Assembly: GCA_947044405.1 (NCBI GenBank)
Contig: CAMRHE010000013.1
Coordinates: 868,001-932,000, forward strand
Direction of reading: 5' to 3'
Length of the DNA: 64,000 bases
Origin: Leptodactylus fallax
Taxonomy: Eukaryota > Chordata > Amphibia > Anura > Leptodactylidae
The notes beneath the pieces were generated by a model. The model saw only the letters and a program-made list of their open reading frames with translations, was not told the origin of the DNA and searched no databases. Within the stretch, counting starts at the first letter, position 1; the number at the start of each line of letters is the position of its first letter. Made by a program: the position numbers and the translations under genes. Of this stretch, positions 26,640 to 37,861 are shown in pieces.

Positions 26640-27090
26640 ACATTTACATACCTTGACATGCGATCAGTGAGATTTTTAATAACTGTCTGAGGATTGTTGT
26701 GCACACTGCATGTACTTGGGCATGCAAATCATTGGTTGCTTATTGGAAGACAAGAACAGAGGCAATGCAGGCCATGGTAGCATGTTTAGGACATGCACGC
26801 TGCTGTCAGTAGCACAAACAATATGCCTGGCGTTGACTTGTTGAAAAACAGCTCCTGGGACACTTTGGAGAAATGCATATAGGACTGGTGTGATGGCCAC
26901 TTCATAGCATTGCCCACTTGGTCACCAGACCAATCTTTGGCTATCTTTGCATTGGAGACAAAAATGGGACTCATTGCTGAAGAGGATAGACCTCTATTTC
27001 AGCCTCCATTGCTGTCTTGCTGTGCACCATGTTAGCCTTTGTAAATGGTGGTGTAAAGTCAATGAAACTTCTGCCTCGGGGTTTTGTTTG
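26640..27090 (-). pseudogene. Tc1/mariner-type transposase remnant
   Basis: Reading on the minus strand gives, in broken frames, a LFSNESHFCLQ block (usual form SDESRFCL) near 26970. This is followed by PVLYAFLQSVPGAVFQQVNA and then VLNMLPWPAL, where intact relatives have FQQDNARPH and LPWPARSPDLSPIEHVWD. The catalytic Asp of the second motif reads Val and the DLSPIEH part is lost. It belongs to a different family from the other Tc1 copies here. No terminal repeats were found. Confidence 0.65.
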
Positions 27091-27394
27091 ACTCAGACCT
27101 TTCCTCTAACTCCCATATTCTATCACTGGCGCGCTCATGTCTCCACCTCAAAAACATCTCCAGAATCCGCCCTTTCCTTACCACAGATACACTAAAGACA
27201 CTTATTGTTGCCCTGATTCACTCTCGCCATTGTTTTTTAATGTTTGCTCACGTCCCCTAGGCCTCCGTTCATTATACTGTGGAGACTGAAGAGACCTCAG
27301 AGTACAATAATGGTTCGTTGGGGTTGGCAAACTCCAAAAACTTTGGGTTTGGATGAACCTGAAATTTTTGGAAAATTTGTAACGAAATCCATAG

Positions 27395-27465
27395 GGAACA
27401 CTATGGGACTTTATACTGTGTGGAGGGGCCACTATGGGACATTATACTGTGTGTACAATGGAACT
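27395..27465. repeat. Relic of the 31-bp GGGGCCACTATGGGA repeat
   Basis: Two adjacent units (ACTATGGGACTTTATACTGT and ACTATGGGACATTATACTGT, each joined to GTG.GGGGCC or similar) match, in inverse orientation, the tandem unit at 61146-62225. This is likely a remnant of the same hAT-like family. Confidence 0.55.
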
Positions 27466-27472
27466 TTATTCT

Positions 27473-27723
27473 TAAAGGGGTTGTTTGAACTTTATTCTTA
27501 AAGGGTTTCTTGGTGACGTCTATCACATACGTCACTGGTCCCTTTCCAGTGACTGTTGAGGCCGCTGAGTTACATGGGGTGCAGGATTTCTAAGGTATGG
27601 TGCGCGGCCAAATTTGCTGTTGTGACACTAGAACGGTGGGGACAGGTGAGTATTTTTTTTTTTAATGTTACACATACCCCGGGCTTCTCCGGAGTATGTG
27701 TAATTCCAGGACAACCCCTTTAA
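27473..27723. mobile_element. TTAA-flanked MITE, AGGGGTTGT family
   Basis: TTAAAGGGGTTGTTTG at 27473 (with a second TTAAAGGG at 27498) is mirrored by CAGGACAACCCCTTTAA ending at 27723. The interior includes a T-run at 27650-27663 and a GC-rich part, and is non-coding. Confidence 0.6.
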
Positions 27724-28890
27724 GCTTAGCACTGAAGGTGGATGTACCTGGCTTCTTTTAATTCCAGTAGAAAGCAGGCCTTGTACAGTGTAGCAAGTTC
27801 AATATGAAATGGTTAGAAAGAACAATTGCCATATTTGTATGCCAAGCTGTAGTGTTGTAAAAAAATACAATGGAATAGCAGTTAATCTCACCAAAGCTGT
27901 ATCTCACAACTATTACTAAAGACCAAGTAGCGTGAGCTAATTGCATCCCGTGCTATATTATGCTATGTCACCTGTTTATAAGGCAGAGGTCCAGAACAGC
28001 AACATAAAAGCTCTGTAATAGCATGCAACATTGCCACGAATGTAAAGTATAAACTCAAAAGACTCCAATGCAACAGAGCTGGTGTTTTTTTTTTTTTCTG
28101 AGCGAGGGCAAGATTATTGTAAGTAGTTGTAGGCTGACATATTATTTAGCTTGCTCTAAAATCTGGACAGTTTAGATAAAGTGGTGTCTCATTCTGCAGC
28201 ATGCACTTATAGCAATGGAGTGTGCTTCCAGCCTAACAAATAGATTTGGATCCAGAGAGTGTAGCCAAGATGAAATGTGATCTAAACATCTTTTAATGGC
28301 ATGCCGGTAAAAGAAAAAAAAAAAATCAGCAACCCCACAGAAGAAAAAGGAAGCTGCCCAGAGTAAACAATTTCACTAATGCTATTGTTCCTCAGATGTT
28401 TTTTCTGGGGTCAAGAAGTTTGGTCTCAGGCTGGATTGCTTTGTACATACCTTCTGCCACTTCTCAGCATATCTAAAGGAACCGGCCTGTATCCTCTTCC
28501 TGACTACAGTTATTATTTATCTTTTATTCTTTAGTGGCAACTTCTTTGCTAACCCTGTTAGATTAAAAGAAATTATAACACACATACAGCATAGTGATTT
28601 CTAAATCTTGTCAGGGAAAACGTGTACTTATTGTTGGTAGTAATAAAAGAAAAAGGCTCCAGCGTGTGCTAAATAGAGTGGAGTACAAGCTTGTGATGTC
28701 TGAAGTTCTTTTCAACATTCCTTACTGGTGTATTTTGTCTGCTTGTTGGTTTGTTTGTTTTGTTTTTGTTGTTTTTTGTTTTGTTTGTTTTTTTTGTGAC
28801 TTTTTACTATAGTGTGACTAGGACAACACCCCAAAAGTGACAGTAGCCTTTTACTGGTGAATCTAATAATTATATGAAATTATATATATA
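27724..28890. other. Intronic sequence, no gene recognised
   Basis: It contains T-, A- and (TTTTG)-type simple runs near 28085, 28314 and 28755-28797. No exon or element was identified. Confidence 0.5.
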
Positions 28891-30306
28891 CAGTTAGGTC
28901 CAGATATATTGGGACAGTGATACAAGTTTTTGCATTTTAGCTGTTTACCAAAACATATTAAATATAGTTATATAATCAATATGCGCTTAAAGTGCAGGCT
29001 TTCATTTGAGGGTATTCACATCTTAATTGGAGGAAGGGTTTAGGAATTTCAGCTCTGTAAAATGTATCTGCCTCTTTTTCAAGGGACCAAAAGTAATTGG
29101 ACAGTTATCTCAAAAGATATGTATTGTACTGCATGGGCTATTCCCTTGTTAAACCCTTGTAAAAGGTCTGGAGTTGATTCCAGGTGTAGCATTTGCATTT
29201 GGATGCTATTGGTGTGAACCCACAACATGTGGTCAAAGAAGTTCTCAATGGAAATAAGACAGACCATCATTAGGCTTAAAAAAAAAGGAATCCATCAGAG
29301 AAATAGCTGAAATGTTAGGAGTGGCCAAATCAACAGTCTGGTAAATTCTGGTAAAAAAAAAAAGAGCACACTGATGAGCTTTTGAACCAAAAAGCCCTGG
29401 ACAACAGTGGTGGATGATCACAAAATCCTTTCCATGATAAAGAAAAAACCCTTCACAACATCTACCCAACTGAAGAACTCTCTCCAGGAAGTAGCTTCAT
29501 CAGTATCTTAAGTGTACCATAAAGCGAAGACTTAATGAAAGCAAACACAGAGGGTTCACCACAAGGTGCAAACCATTAATCAGCCTCAAAAGTTGAAAGT
29601 TCAGATTAGACTTTGCCAAAAAAACATCTAAAGAAGCTAGCCCAGTTCTGGAACTGCATTCTTTGGCCAGATGAAACTAAGATCAACCTGTACCAGACTG
29701 ATGGGAAGAAGAAAGTATGGAGAAAGCTTGGAATGGCTCATTAACCAAAACACACCACATCCTCTGTAAAACATGGTGGAAGCAGTGTGCTGGAATGGGC
29801 ATGTATGGTTTCCAATGGCACTGGGTCACTAGTATTTATTGATGATGTGACAGAAGCAGCCGGATGAATTCTGAAGTGTATATTGAAATAGTTTCTGCTC
29901 AGATTCAACCAAATGCAGCAAGGCTGATTGAAAGGCTCTTTAATACAATACAGGTGGACAATGACCCAAAACATACTGCAAAAGAGGCCCAGGAGTTTTT
30001 TTAAGGCAAAAAAGTGGAATATTCTGCAATAGCCGAGTCAGTCACAAAATCTCACCCCGATCGAGCATGCCCTTTTACTTGTTTAAGACAAAAACTTAAG
30101 GCAGAAAGACCCACAAACAAGGAACAACTGAATACAGCTGCAGTAAAGGTCAGGCAAAGCATCACAAAGGAGGAAATCCAGGTTTTGGTGATGTCCATGA
30201 GTTCAAGACTTCAGGCGGTTATTACTTTCAGAGGATTCTCTGCAAAGTTTTAAACATGAACATTTTATTTATGATCATGTTAATTTGTCCAATTACTATT
30301 GAGATA
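28891..30306 (+). mobile_element. Tc1-like transposon lacking its right end
   Basis: The left end CAGTTAGGTCCAGATATATT follows TA. Subterminal sequence TTTTTCAAGGGACCAAAAGT is present once only. The copy stops near 30300 and is followed directly by the terminal sequence of a different Tc1 family (30307). So the right terminal repeat of this element is missing. Confidence 0.75.
29237..30252 (+). pseudogene. Tc1-like transposase pseudogene
   Basis: Readable parts are MEIRQTIIRLKKKG near 29249, a LWPDETKINLYQ block near 29663 (usual form SDETK), then VDNDPKHTAKEAQEF near 29953 and PIEHA near 30060. The normal DD34E order is kept, but many stops and indels break the frame and the end of the gene is eroded. 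The family differs from the copies at 5964 and 15918. Confidence 0.75.
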
Positions 30307-30432
30307 CAGTGGGGAAAAAAAGTATTTAGTCAGCCACCATTTGTGCAAGTTCTCCCACTTAAAAAGATGAGAGAGGCCTGTAATTGTCATCATAGGTAGA
30401 CCTCAACTATGAGAGACAAAATGAGAAAATGT
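30307..30432. mobile_element. Lone Tc1 terminal repeat
   Basis: CAGTGGGGAAAAAAAGTATT through CTCAACTATGAGAGACAAAA matches the left end of the Tc1 copy at 59061-60662 almost base for base, then breaks off into a pentanucleotide repeat. Confidence 0.8.
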
Positions 30433-30473
30433 ATTGTATTGTATTGTATTGTATGTACTGTATTGTATAAAAT
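30430..30473. repeat. (TATTG)n microsatellite
   Basis: Several TATTG units occur with one interruption, beginning exactly where the lone Tc1 terminal repeat ends. Confidence 0.85.
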
Positions 30474-31318
30474 ATTGTTTTCCATTTTCTTGTGGCATTC
30501 AATTTTGCATCAATGACAACAGAAAGTACAAGTGTATCGGTTGCGTTGTCAGTTGTAAATAAGCTTTACAGGCACTATACATTCTTTTGTCACCATTGTG
30601 AAAATGGTTTCTGCAACAAAAGAAAAATGCCAATAGTAAGTAAAGTTCATCTAGTCAGTGAGGGGTGTTCTTATGCTGTCCAATGGATGTTTATGGAATC
30701 AGACTGTGCAGAGGCACACCACAGGGAAGGGTAACACCCAGTTGTCTGTTTAGTTATGGATATCCAGGAGCAATGACAAAGGAATGGCATAAGGTAGATG
30801 TCTTTTATATTTGTGGGGTGGATCCTCTTACAGTGCTCTGGCTATCCAAAGAAGCTGCAGCACAGCTTTGTTTCAATCTATGGGTCCAAGTGCAGTTCCC
30901 TACATAGCCTAGTGGCTTAGGAAAAGAGTAAATATAGTGAAGAGGCTGCAACTGAATCACTGCAGTAGTTTGTGTATTCTCAGAAGTTGGACTCCTGCCA
31001 ATCAAAGTGATAGCACTCACATCATATTCGTATTAAGTAGGAGGAAAGCACTAGTGGCACATGATCCACTAACAAGTAGGGATCACTGTGATCAGTTAAT
31101 GTTGAATCATTGTACTGCTAATATATAGAAAAAATATTGTCCTTTGCAACTTGAAAGATTTTGAGCAGGAACCAAATTAGTTGATTGATATTCCAAGAAA
31201 ACACTATTTATTTATTTTTTTGGCTTTGATAAATCACATATATATTTCTTTAACATGCATAATACTGCATATAAAACACTTAGATTATTGAAGGTTTTGT
31301 CCAGGACTTAGCAGAGTT
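30474..31318. other. Intronic sequence, no gene recognised
   Basis: No coding exon, RNA gene or paired termini were identified. Confidence 0.5.
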
Positions 31319-31690
31319 GGATAGTGATGACCTTTCCACAGGATAGGTCATCAGTATCAGATTGGTTGGGGACACCCAATCAGCAGTATTGCCTTCTGGA
31401 AGTCGTATACCACAAATACAGCTGGAACTAGCTCTACTCCCTTTCAAGTAAATGGAAGCAGAGCTGCAGTACCCAGTGCCACCGGTACAATGTACAGAGC
31501 TCCATACCCTGCTTGCAGCTTCCTGTCCGTACAATGTAGTGGTGACACTGGGAACTGCAGCTCTGCTCCTGTTCACTTGAATGGGAGCAGAACAAATTCC
31601 GACCGTATGCATGGTATGTAGCTTTCAGTGGGCGAAACAGCTGATTGGTTGGGGTCCGACTCCTGGACCCCGTGCCAATCTGCGGTTCGC
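31319..31690. repeat. Dispersed GGTCATCAGTAT repeat, second copy
   Basis: It shares GGATAGGTCATCAGTAT and CACTTGAATGGGAGCAG with the repeat at 9750-10090. An internal pair of CTGCTCC and GGGAGCAG blocks makes it partly self-complementary. It is non-coding. Confidence 0.5.
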
Positions 31691-31841
31691 TACGTGGGGC
31701 CTTAGCCTTAAAGAACTCTTATTTCTATGAAACACATGTAAAAATGGAATTCATAAGAGGAGAAATATCCTATCAGTCATTGTTCTACATTGCATATAAA
31801 TTCTAATTGACAAAGCTTGAATTACGTATGTGTTCTCTTAG

Positions 31842-32005
31842 AGAGCCAGCGTCTACAACAGGATCTTCAGAAAGTGGAGCAGCTGGAATCCAAGATAAAC
31901 AGCGAGATGGCAACCCTGAAGGAAAAAATCCAACAAATGTCTGAAGGATTAAAAACATACAGCGACTTGGATGCCCTCAGGACCTCAGCAGAAGAAAAGA
32001 AAAAG
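31842..32005 (+). CDS. IFT74: IFT74 coding exon (fourth from last)
   Basis: This 164-bp exon takes two bases to finish a Glu codon and then reads SQRLQQDLQKVEQLESKINS, EMATLKEKIQQMSEGLKTYS and DLDALRTSAEEKKK, ending in phase 0. The acceptor is GTTCTCTTAG and the donor is AAG|GTAACC. Leu, Ile and Met recur at heptad spacing throughout, as expected for the IFT81-binding coiled coil. The RLQ.DLQK.E.LESK and YSDL.AL blocks match the remembered orthologue. Confidence 0.95.
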
Positions 32006-34545
32006 GTAACCGTTAATGTGTGCTCTGCTTCAGATATGTTGGATCAGGATAAAAAAATATATGTGGTGCTAGAGCTTATCTGCACTGCTACGTCTACACC
32101 CCAGTCTGTCTTATGGATACATATATCTATATTACAAGGGTAAAATTACTATATGTAACTTTTATCATAGTTTGATGTGTCACCACTTTTCTGCTGTTGG
32201 TGAGCATGAGAGTCACACCACAGAATCACACCATTCAGTATGTAATGGACACAGCTTATCTCACTGCACAGTGACCTCTTAACAAGTGACAAACCATGAA
32301 TTAAAATAAGTCTTCCATAGTCTTCATATGGTCCACAAGAAGGGTGGACATGTCTCTTCTCCTGGAAACATATAGAAGATTTCTTTATATATTTCTAATT
32401 TCTAGTGCTTTTTGTATTGATAGTGTTCTGGGCATACTCTGACAGAGGGCATGAATGATGCAGCTACTTGGCACCTGTATGACTCCCAGCAAGTGTCATG
32501 CACAAGTTCTATTCTATTTATTAGGACTGGTGTGGCGTACAGTTGTTTTTTTGGGGGGGGATCTTTTTATGCTACACACTATTTCTTGGTGTGTATTTGG
32601 AGCTCAGACTGACATCCAAGTTATCAACCTGTTTCCACCAAATTGTGGTATTTTTTTAATCTGGTAAATGCAGGTTGCAGTAGGAATTGCTTGACAAACT
32701 AGTTGGTAAGGATACAAATCATATAGTTCTTTATATAGGGTTGCCAGACATCATGCATTTTGCAACCAGTCTGGCTGATGTATAGCACTAATCTGAGGTC
32801 AGTAATTTGACATGGAAATACTGAAATCATATTTTTCTCCCATAAAAATTTTAATGCTTTTACAAATAAACTGGACGTTGTCTTTACAGGGATTACCTGA
32901 TTTGCCATTGAGGAGGACTGTTCTAACAAAAAAATCATTGTCCAAAACAGACAACCTTATAAAAATAATAATAATCTGTACCTTGATCTATAGAGGGGGA
33001 AAAGATATAAACTCGGCCCTCGCTGACAATAAATATATCTGCAGTCAAACTGATACCCCATTTAATCATCATCAATATTTTTGCCTAAACTGTTACTAAT
33101 ATTTAGGCTAAGCCCTTTAACCCATTGATCTCACTAGAAAGGGCTGTGCAGAAGTACAGCTTTCTCTCCACTTAATTCTTTGGAGAATGCAGCAATTGGC
33201 AAACAGGGGGTCAATGGATCCTGATATGTGAGGTTCAAAAAGATGGGATTGACACCTATCCGGTACCTATGTCATATCTTTGTGGGCGTGCCATAAATAC
33301 TTAAGATGGTAATACTCTTTTAAAGCAAATGTGTCAGCTTGTTGCTAGAACAGCTGATCTGTGTGGGACTCGGATGTCAGACCCTGACAAATCAGATATA
33401 GGTCATCAATTTAAAAACCCCTTTAAGATAGTTCACCATGTTCTCATCATTTACTTGATCCAATGCGCAGCCACTACACAGTGGATGGAGCTATCTGCTC
33501 TATTCACTGTGTAGTTCTGTCAGCTGCTGAGGGCCTATCGATCAGTGGGTGTGGGTGACTCCACTGATCTGATAACTATCCTAATGATAAGTAATCAACA
33601 TCAGAAGCCCAGAAAACCCCTTAAAGTTGGCTCTACATATTATATTAATAAATGCATATTGTAGAGACTCTACCCTAAAAGCAGATGTTTGATATTCCCA
33701 GTCCTTTTTGTTCTCAAGAAAGATAAGCTGCTGATAGAGGTGTCTGACAGAGGTTATCTCCCTATTCAGAACACATTAAAACAGTGTGCTTATGTATGGA
33801 GGGGTTGGGAGGTACGAGGGAATGAGGGGAACGAGCATTCAGCTGGCAACTAAGTGTATGACCAGCTTTATGGACAACTATCACTGCAGACGGGTTGAAA
33901 ACTAATAGTTATGCACTGGAGGATAGGAGGACAGAGGGACAGGAGGGATATTTTGTGAATACATTAAGACTGTTGCATCACTGGCTCTATTGTATGGTTC
34001 CCTAAAATAAGACATTCTAAGTATATGTATAACTCAGCTAGTATTACCTTATTTTGTTATTCCTTTCTACTGAAAATTCAGGGTCTTCTCTCCATGTGGG
34101 ACATGTGATCTCAGGGCTTTATGTTCTCTCAGAAAAGGATAATTCCACTGTCCCCCAGCAGCAGTGATAGTACAGCTCTAGATGCCCATGTGGTGTGGTG
34201 CTGAGGCATCACGGGATTGATAGCACAGCAAAGAGAGATATAAAAGTCAAGATGGTGTGATCAGGAGTGAGGAAAAGCTAGATTGTAAGGATATGAGGGC
34301 AGTATACATGAAAGAAGCCTGGAGGGAGACAATCAGGTGTGCGGTGCAGGGATGGAAGTGTGTTTTGCCTGGAAGCTTCTTTAATCCAATGGAAGGAAAT
34401 GGAAAATTATATACTGTAAGATTATACAGTAAATTTGGAATGCAGGCAGTGACAGGATGTTAGTGATGCATTAATAGAATAAATGAAAGGTTTTTGGTTA
34501 AAGCTTAATACCTTGTAAGTCAAGATTTTTTTCTTATTTTATCAG
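32006..34545 (+). other. IFT74: IFT74 intron, few recognisable elements
   Basis: Single TTAA-type repeat ends lie near 33413 (AACCCCTTTAA) and 33596 (AACCCCTTAAAG), and a GGTCATCAATTT motif near 33400. No other gene, RNA or complete element was identified. Purine-rich GGAGG/GGGA stretches occur near 33800-33950. Confidence 0.55.
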
Positions 34546-34671
34546 AAACTTCAAGAAGATAAAATCATTTTAACTAAACGCAGAGACACTTTTAAGAAGA
34601 CAATGGCACAGCTGAATTCAGAGAATGAAAAACTGAAATCCCAACTGCAAGAAAATGAGACCCACTCTCAA
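34546..34671 (+). CDS. IFT74: IFT74 coding exon (third from last)
   Basis: This 126-bp, phase 0 to phase 0 exon encodes KLQEDKIILTKRRDTFKKTM, AQLNSENEKLKSQLQENETH and SQ. The acceptor is TTTTATCAG and the donor is CAA|GTATGT. LKSQLQENETHSQ followed by LTNLERKWQ in the next exon is a diagnostic IFT74 signature. Being symmetric, this exon could be skipped without a frame change, but nothing in the sequence shows that it is. Confidence 0.96.
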
Positions 34672-34839
34672 GTATGTGAACGTACACATAACTCAGTTGT
34701 CTTTGTTTAACTCTTTATACTCCATTTACTATCTTATGGAATGCTAGGTTGATTTGGATAGTGGGTCATATAAAATATGGTTACTGCACAGTTGAGAAAT
34801 AAGAGCTACTTTAAATATAATCTTCCATATCTTTTGAAC

Positions 34840-35142
34840 AAGTGGACTTGTACTGGGGGCGTTCCTCACAGCTCAGTGTCATCGCTGGGCGGTACAGAAC
34901 ATCCCCTCTGACAGTACAGGGCTATGGACGAGTACTGTCACGGGGGGTATTCCTTACAGCCCAGCTAGACTGTCAGGAACGCCCTTCTGACAGTGGGCAG
35001 AGATCGGTGCCGAAACGAACTGCACTGATATCTCCAGCCCAGGGGGCACATAACAGGAAAGCCGACAGTGCGCTGAATTCACTCGGCTTTCTAGCGGTAT
35101 ATAAAACTGCATGTACAGAAGGACATGAAAGGTCCTTTTTAA
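34840..35142 (-). mobile_element. TTAA-type element, copy in inverted orientation
   Basis: This is the reverse complement of the element at 25161-25436: GACTGTCAGGAACGCCCTTC, ATATCTCCAGCCCAGGG, CTTTCTAGCGGTAT and a terminal AAAGGTCCTTTTTAA at the right (TTAA 35139-35142). It is non-coding and lies inside the intron between the exons at 34546 and 35269. Confidence 0.65.
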
Positions 35143-35268
35143 GTCCCACAGATAAGCTTCAAAATCCCTGACACAGAGAAAATTACTGGTTATAAATATA
35201 CTGGTTTCCTAGGTCCCCAATAACAGCGAGTTTTACATATGATTTTTCTTTTTCTCTTGTATTCACAG

Positions 35269-35329
35269 CTCACAAACCTGGAAAGAAAATGGCAACAACA
35301 TGAGCAAAACAACTTTGTGATGAAAGAAT
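35269..35329 (+). CDS. IFT74: IFT74 coding exon (second from last)
   Basis: This 61-bp exon starts in phase 0, encodes LTNLERKWQQHEQNNFVMKE and leaves one T that, with TC at 37862, makes Phe. The acceptor is TTGTATTCACAG. The donor T|GTATCCTTTTT matches the U12-type 5' splice site, not the usual GTRAGT. LERKWQ.HEQNNF.MKEFI is strongly conserved in IFT74. Confidence 0.96.
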
Positions 35330-35368
35330 GTATCCTTTTTGTTTTGGAAACCTAACACTAAAGGCTAT

Positions 35369-35574
35369 GGTCGCACTAGCACTGTGTGACCGTTTGGGGA
35401 TTCCGTCCCCCAATCCTCTTGAAATATGCAAAGAGAAAAGTCCTGCAAGCGATTTTGTATGGAAACCCGGCGGACCCCATTATAGTCTATAGTCAGGGTT
35501 TCCGTGCGTAACCGCTTTTTAAGCGGATTGGGTTTCCGTTTTTTGGGAACCGCAACGCTAGTGTGAACCTAGTG
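35369..35574. mobile_element. Short TIR element (GGTCGCACTAGC family)
   Basis: GGTCGCACTAGCACTGTGTG near 35371 is mirrored by AACGCTAGTGTGAACCTAGT near 35552. The middle has further inverted pieces (GGTTTCCG and CGGAAACCC-like). It is non-coding, about 200 bp, and the limits are approximate. Confidence 0.5.
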
Positions 35575-35610
35575 TCAGAGGTAAATAATATAAAGATCAG
35601 ATGGAAGATG

Positions 35611-36214
35611 CAGGGATGAACCTAGCCTCTCTGCTGCCTGAGGCGAATGATAGAAAGGCGCCCCCCCCCACCCAAAAAAAAAAAAAAAAAAAAAAGAGAA
35701 TCCACCCCGATATCTTTGGTTTTGATGGGGACCCCCTAATTAGAACATGCCCCCCATTGGCAGAGCAAAAAATATCCCCATTTGGCCCCAACATAGTATA
35801 ACACCCCCTTTTTTTTTGCCCACCACACAATACATGACCCCCTTTCTTTTGTCCCACAACACGTTACATGATCCTTTTTTCTGGCTCCACAAAAGGCATA
35901 TAGCTCACTTTTTCTGGCTCCCCATATGGTATATGACACCCTTTTTTTGGCCCACCACATGTTATATGACCCCCTTTTTTGCCCCCCCCACACGGTATAT
36001 AACACCCTTTTTTTTGCCCCCTCACACGGTATATGACACCCTTTTTGCCCCCCACAGTATATGACCCCGCTTTTTATGGCCCCCCATAAATATATATACT
36101 AAATATATATACCCACAGTATATGACCCCTTTCTTATGCCACCCCCACAGTATATTCCATGAGGCGCCGTCTGAGGCCATCGCCTCAGGTCACCTTATGG
36201 AAGGTGCACCCCTG
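35611..36214. mobile_element. hAT-like element carrying a tandem array
   Basis: The ends CAGGGATGAACC and GGTGCACCCCTG are inverted, with further inner matches TGCCTGAGGCGA and ATCGCCTCAGG. The flanking 8-mers GGAAGATG and GGTAGATT match at six positions, suggesting a decayed hAT-type duplication. The interior is mostly the array at 35790-36160. An A-run is at 35676-35694. Confidence 0.55.
35790..36160. repeat. Tandem array, unit about 35-40 bp
   Basis: About ten imperfect units of the form CACA.GGTATATGACCCCC joined to a T5-9 run and GCCCCCC occur in tandem. Open frames across this stretch on either strand follow from the repeat and are not genes. Confidence 0.75.
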
Positions 36215-36834
36215 GGTAGATTATAGCCACTTTCCAGACTGTTTAGTAGACTGGTTTAGTAGTAAAGTAAAGTCTTTGCTTTTTTTTTATTGTTCTGCTT
36301 GCCAATACCATCAGCACAATACAAAATCTTTTTCTGTGTAGTACAGTCATTGTTCGTCTAGGCCACCATTGTATCAGAGGATCACGATAATGGTACAGTA
36401 GAAGACACCCAAATTTGGAAGGTACCATGTTCTGTTTCCTAGGTTGGTGTTGTTGGGGTAGGTCCTCAAAATCATTTCATCTAGTTGGCCCAAGGAACCT
36501 CAGTCCGACACTGAGTGTAGTGTTCCAGTGAAGCATTTGCCCTGGTGATAAAATACATGGATTCCTAGCAAGATCTAGTCGTAGTAGATACATGAAAATT
36601 TAAAAAGAAAATTCATGTCAAAACAATAAATCAACCTACATTTTAACATTATATCAAGTGTATATTATAGAAACTGCTCCTCCTGAATGCTCCATAGGGT
36701 ATAATAAAACAGGAGTGTCCTTTTGGCATGCACCTGTCTGGTATTCACTACCACTCTTTTTTCTTCTTTTACTGTATTTTGAAAATACAAACGGGTTACC
36801 ATAAAATAGACTTACATTGCACAGTATTTTATAA

Positions 36835-36836
<2 letters not shown>

Positions 36837-36882
<46 letters not shown>
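36837..36882. repeat. (TA)n microsatellite
   Basis: About 22 TA units end directly at the left terminus of the mariner-like element at 36883. Confidence 0.95.
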
Positions 36883-36887
<5 letters not shown>

Positions 36888-37693
36888 CTTTCAAATTATT
36901 ATGCAAATCGGATTTAAGTGTCATAAAGATTAAATTATTTGTTTTTCAATTAAACTCCTGGCTGGTATTGTATCTCAAGGATCTTCGGATCCCTGAAATC
37001 AGCCTCAAACACCTGTGATAATTAGTTTGCCAGATAAGCCCAATTAAAGGAAATTGCTTAAGAAGGACATTCCACATTATTAAGCAGGCCATAGGTTTCA
37101 AGCAATATGGGAAAGAAAAAGACTATTTCTGCTGCCAAAAAGTGTCAAATAGCTCAGTGTCTTGAACAAGGTGTGAAAACATTAGATATTTCACAAAAAC
37201 TTAATCGTGTTCATTGTACTGTGAAGAGATTTGTGGCTGATTTAGAGCACAGATGGGTTTGTGCAGATAATGGCATGATGAGGAAGAGAGCAGCTGCTAA
37301 AATAGAGTCCCACAAACCTCAAGGTGTAGGACCCTCCAGAGGCTTGCAGTTGTGCATAAACAGTGCTCACATGCAGAAATGGTTGCATTGGGCCCAGACA
37401 TACATGAAGACTAATTTTGAAACAGTCTTGTTTACTGAAGTGTGCCATGCAACCCTGGATGGTCCAGATGCATGGAGTAGTCCCAAGAAGACTGCGATGT
37501 CAGCAAGGAGGTGGCAGAGTCATGTTTTGGGCCAGAATCATGGGGAGAGAACTGGTAGGCCCCTTTATAGTCCCTGAAGGTGTGAAAATAACCTTTGCAA
37601 AGTCTAATGATTGAAGATGTGAACATTATACTGACTGTCATTTGCATTGACCATTTAGGAAAATCAGAGAAAAATATAATTTGGAACGCAGTG
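36883..37693 (+). mobile_element. Tc1/mariner-related element with an internal deletion
   Basis: The left end CACAGCTTTCAAATTATTAT and the right end ATAATTTGGAACGCAGTG are inverted and flanked by TA. The 811-bp length is about half that of a complete copy. The coding part is limited to a shortened transposase (37107-37577). Confidence 0.7.
37107..37577 (+). pseudogene. Truncated Tc1-type transposase
   Basis: ATG 37107 opens a 156-codon frame, MGKKKTISAAKKCQIAQCLE..., which resembles the N-terminal helix-turn-helix of Tc1-type transposases (QIAQCLEQGVKTLDISQKLN). It then has parts that look like the region before the first catalytic Asp (HMQKWLHWAQTYMKTNFETV, LFTEVCHATLDGPD where SDE is expected). 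The second Asp and the Glu are absent because of an internal deletion. It cannot encode an active enzyme. Confidence 0.65.
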
Positions 37694-37861
37694 TATATAT
37701 AAATAAATAAATAAATAAAAAATGTGTGTATATATATAGACAGAAAGAGACAACATGGACAGTACTTTATATGCAGATGTTTGGCATAATGTTGCGTATT
37801 TGGGACTTTGACACATAGCAGGTCTATTTAGTGTAAATTTATCCTTGATCTATCTATGCAG

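Larger units (their letters stand above)
35330..37861 (+). other. IFT74: IFT74 last intron, U12-type candidate
   Basis: The 5' splice site reads GTATCCTTTTT (consensus RTATCCTTT). The 3' end holds ATCCTTGAT at 37841-37849, matching the U12 branch site TTCCTTRAY, with the branch A at 37848 only 13 bases before the AG end. There is no clear polypyrimidine tract after it. All three features are those of minor-spliceosome introns. Two DNA transposons, a GC/T-rich tandem array and a (TA)n tract lie inside. Confidence 0.85.

Noticed and set aside
35736..36064. Overlapping open frames of 60-105 codons on both strands
   Set aside because: They come from a C/T-rich tandem array, with low-complexity translations on both strands.
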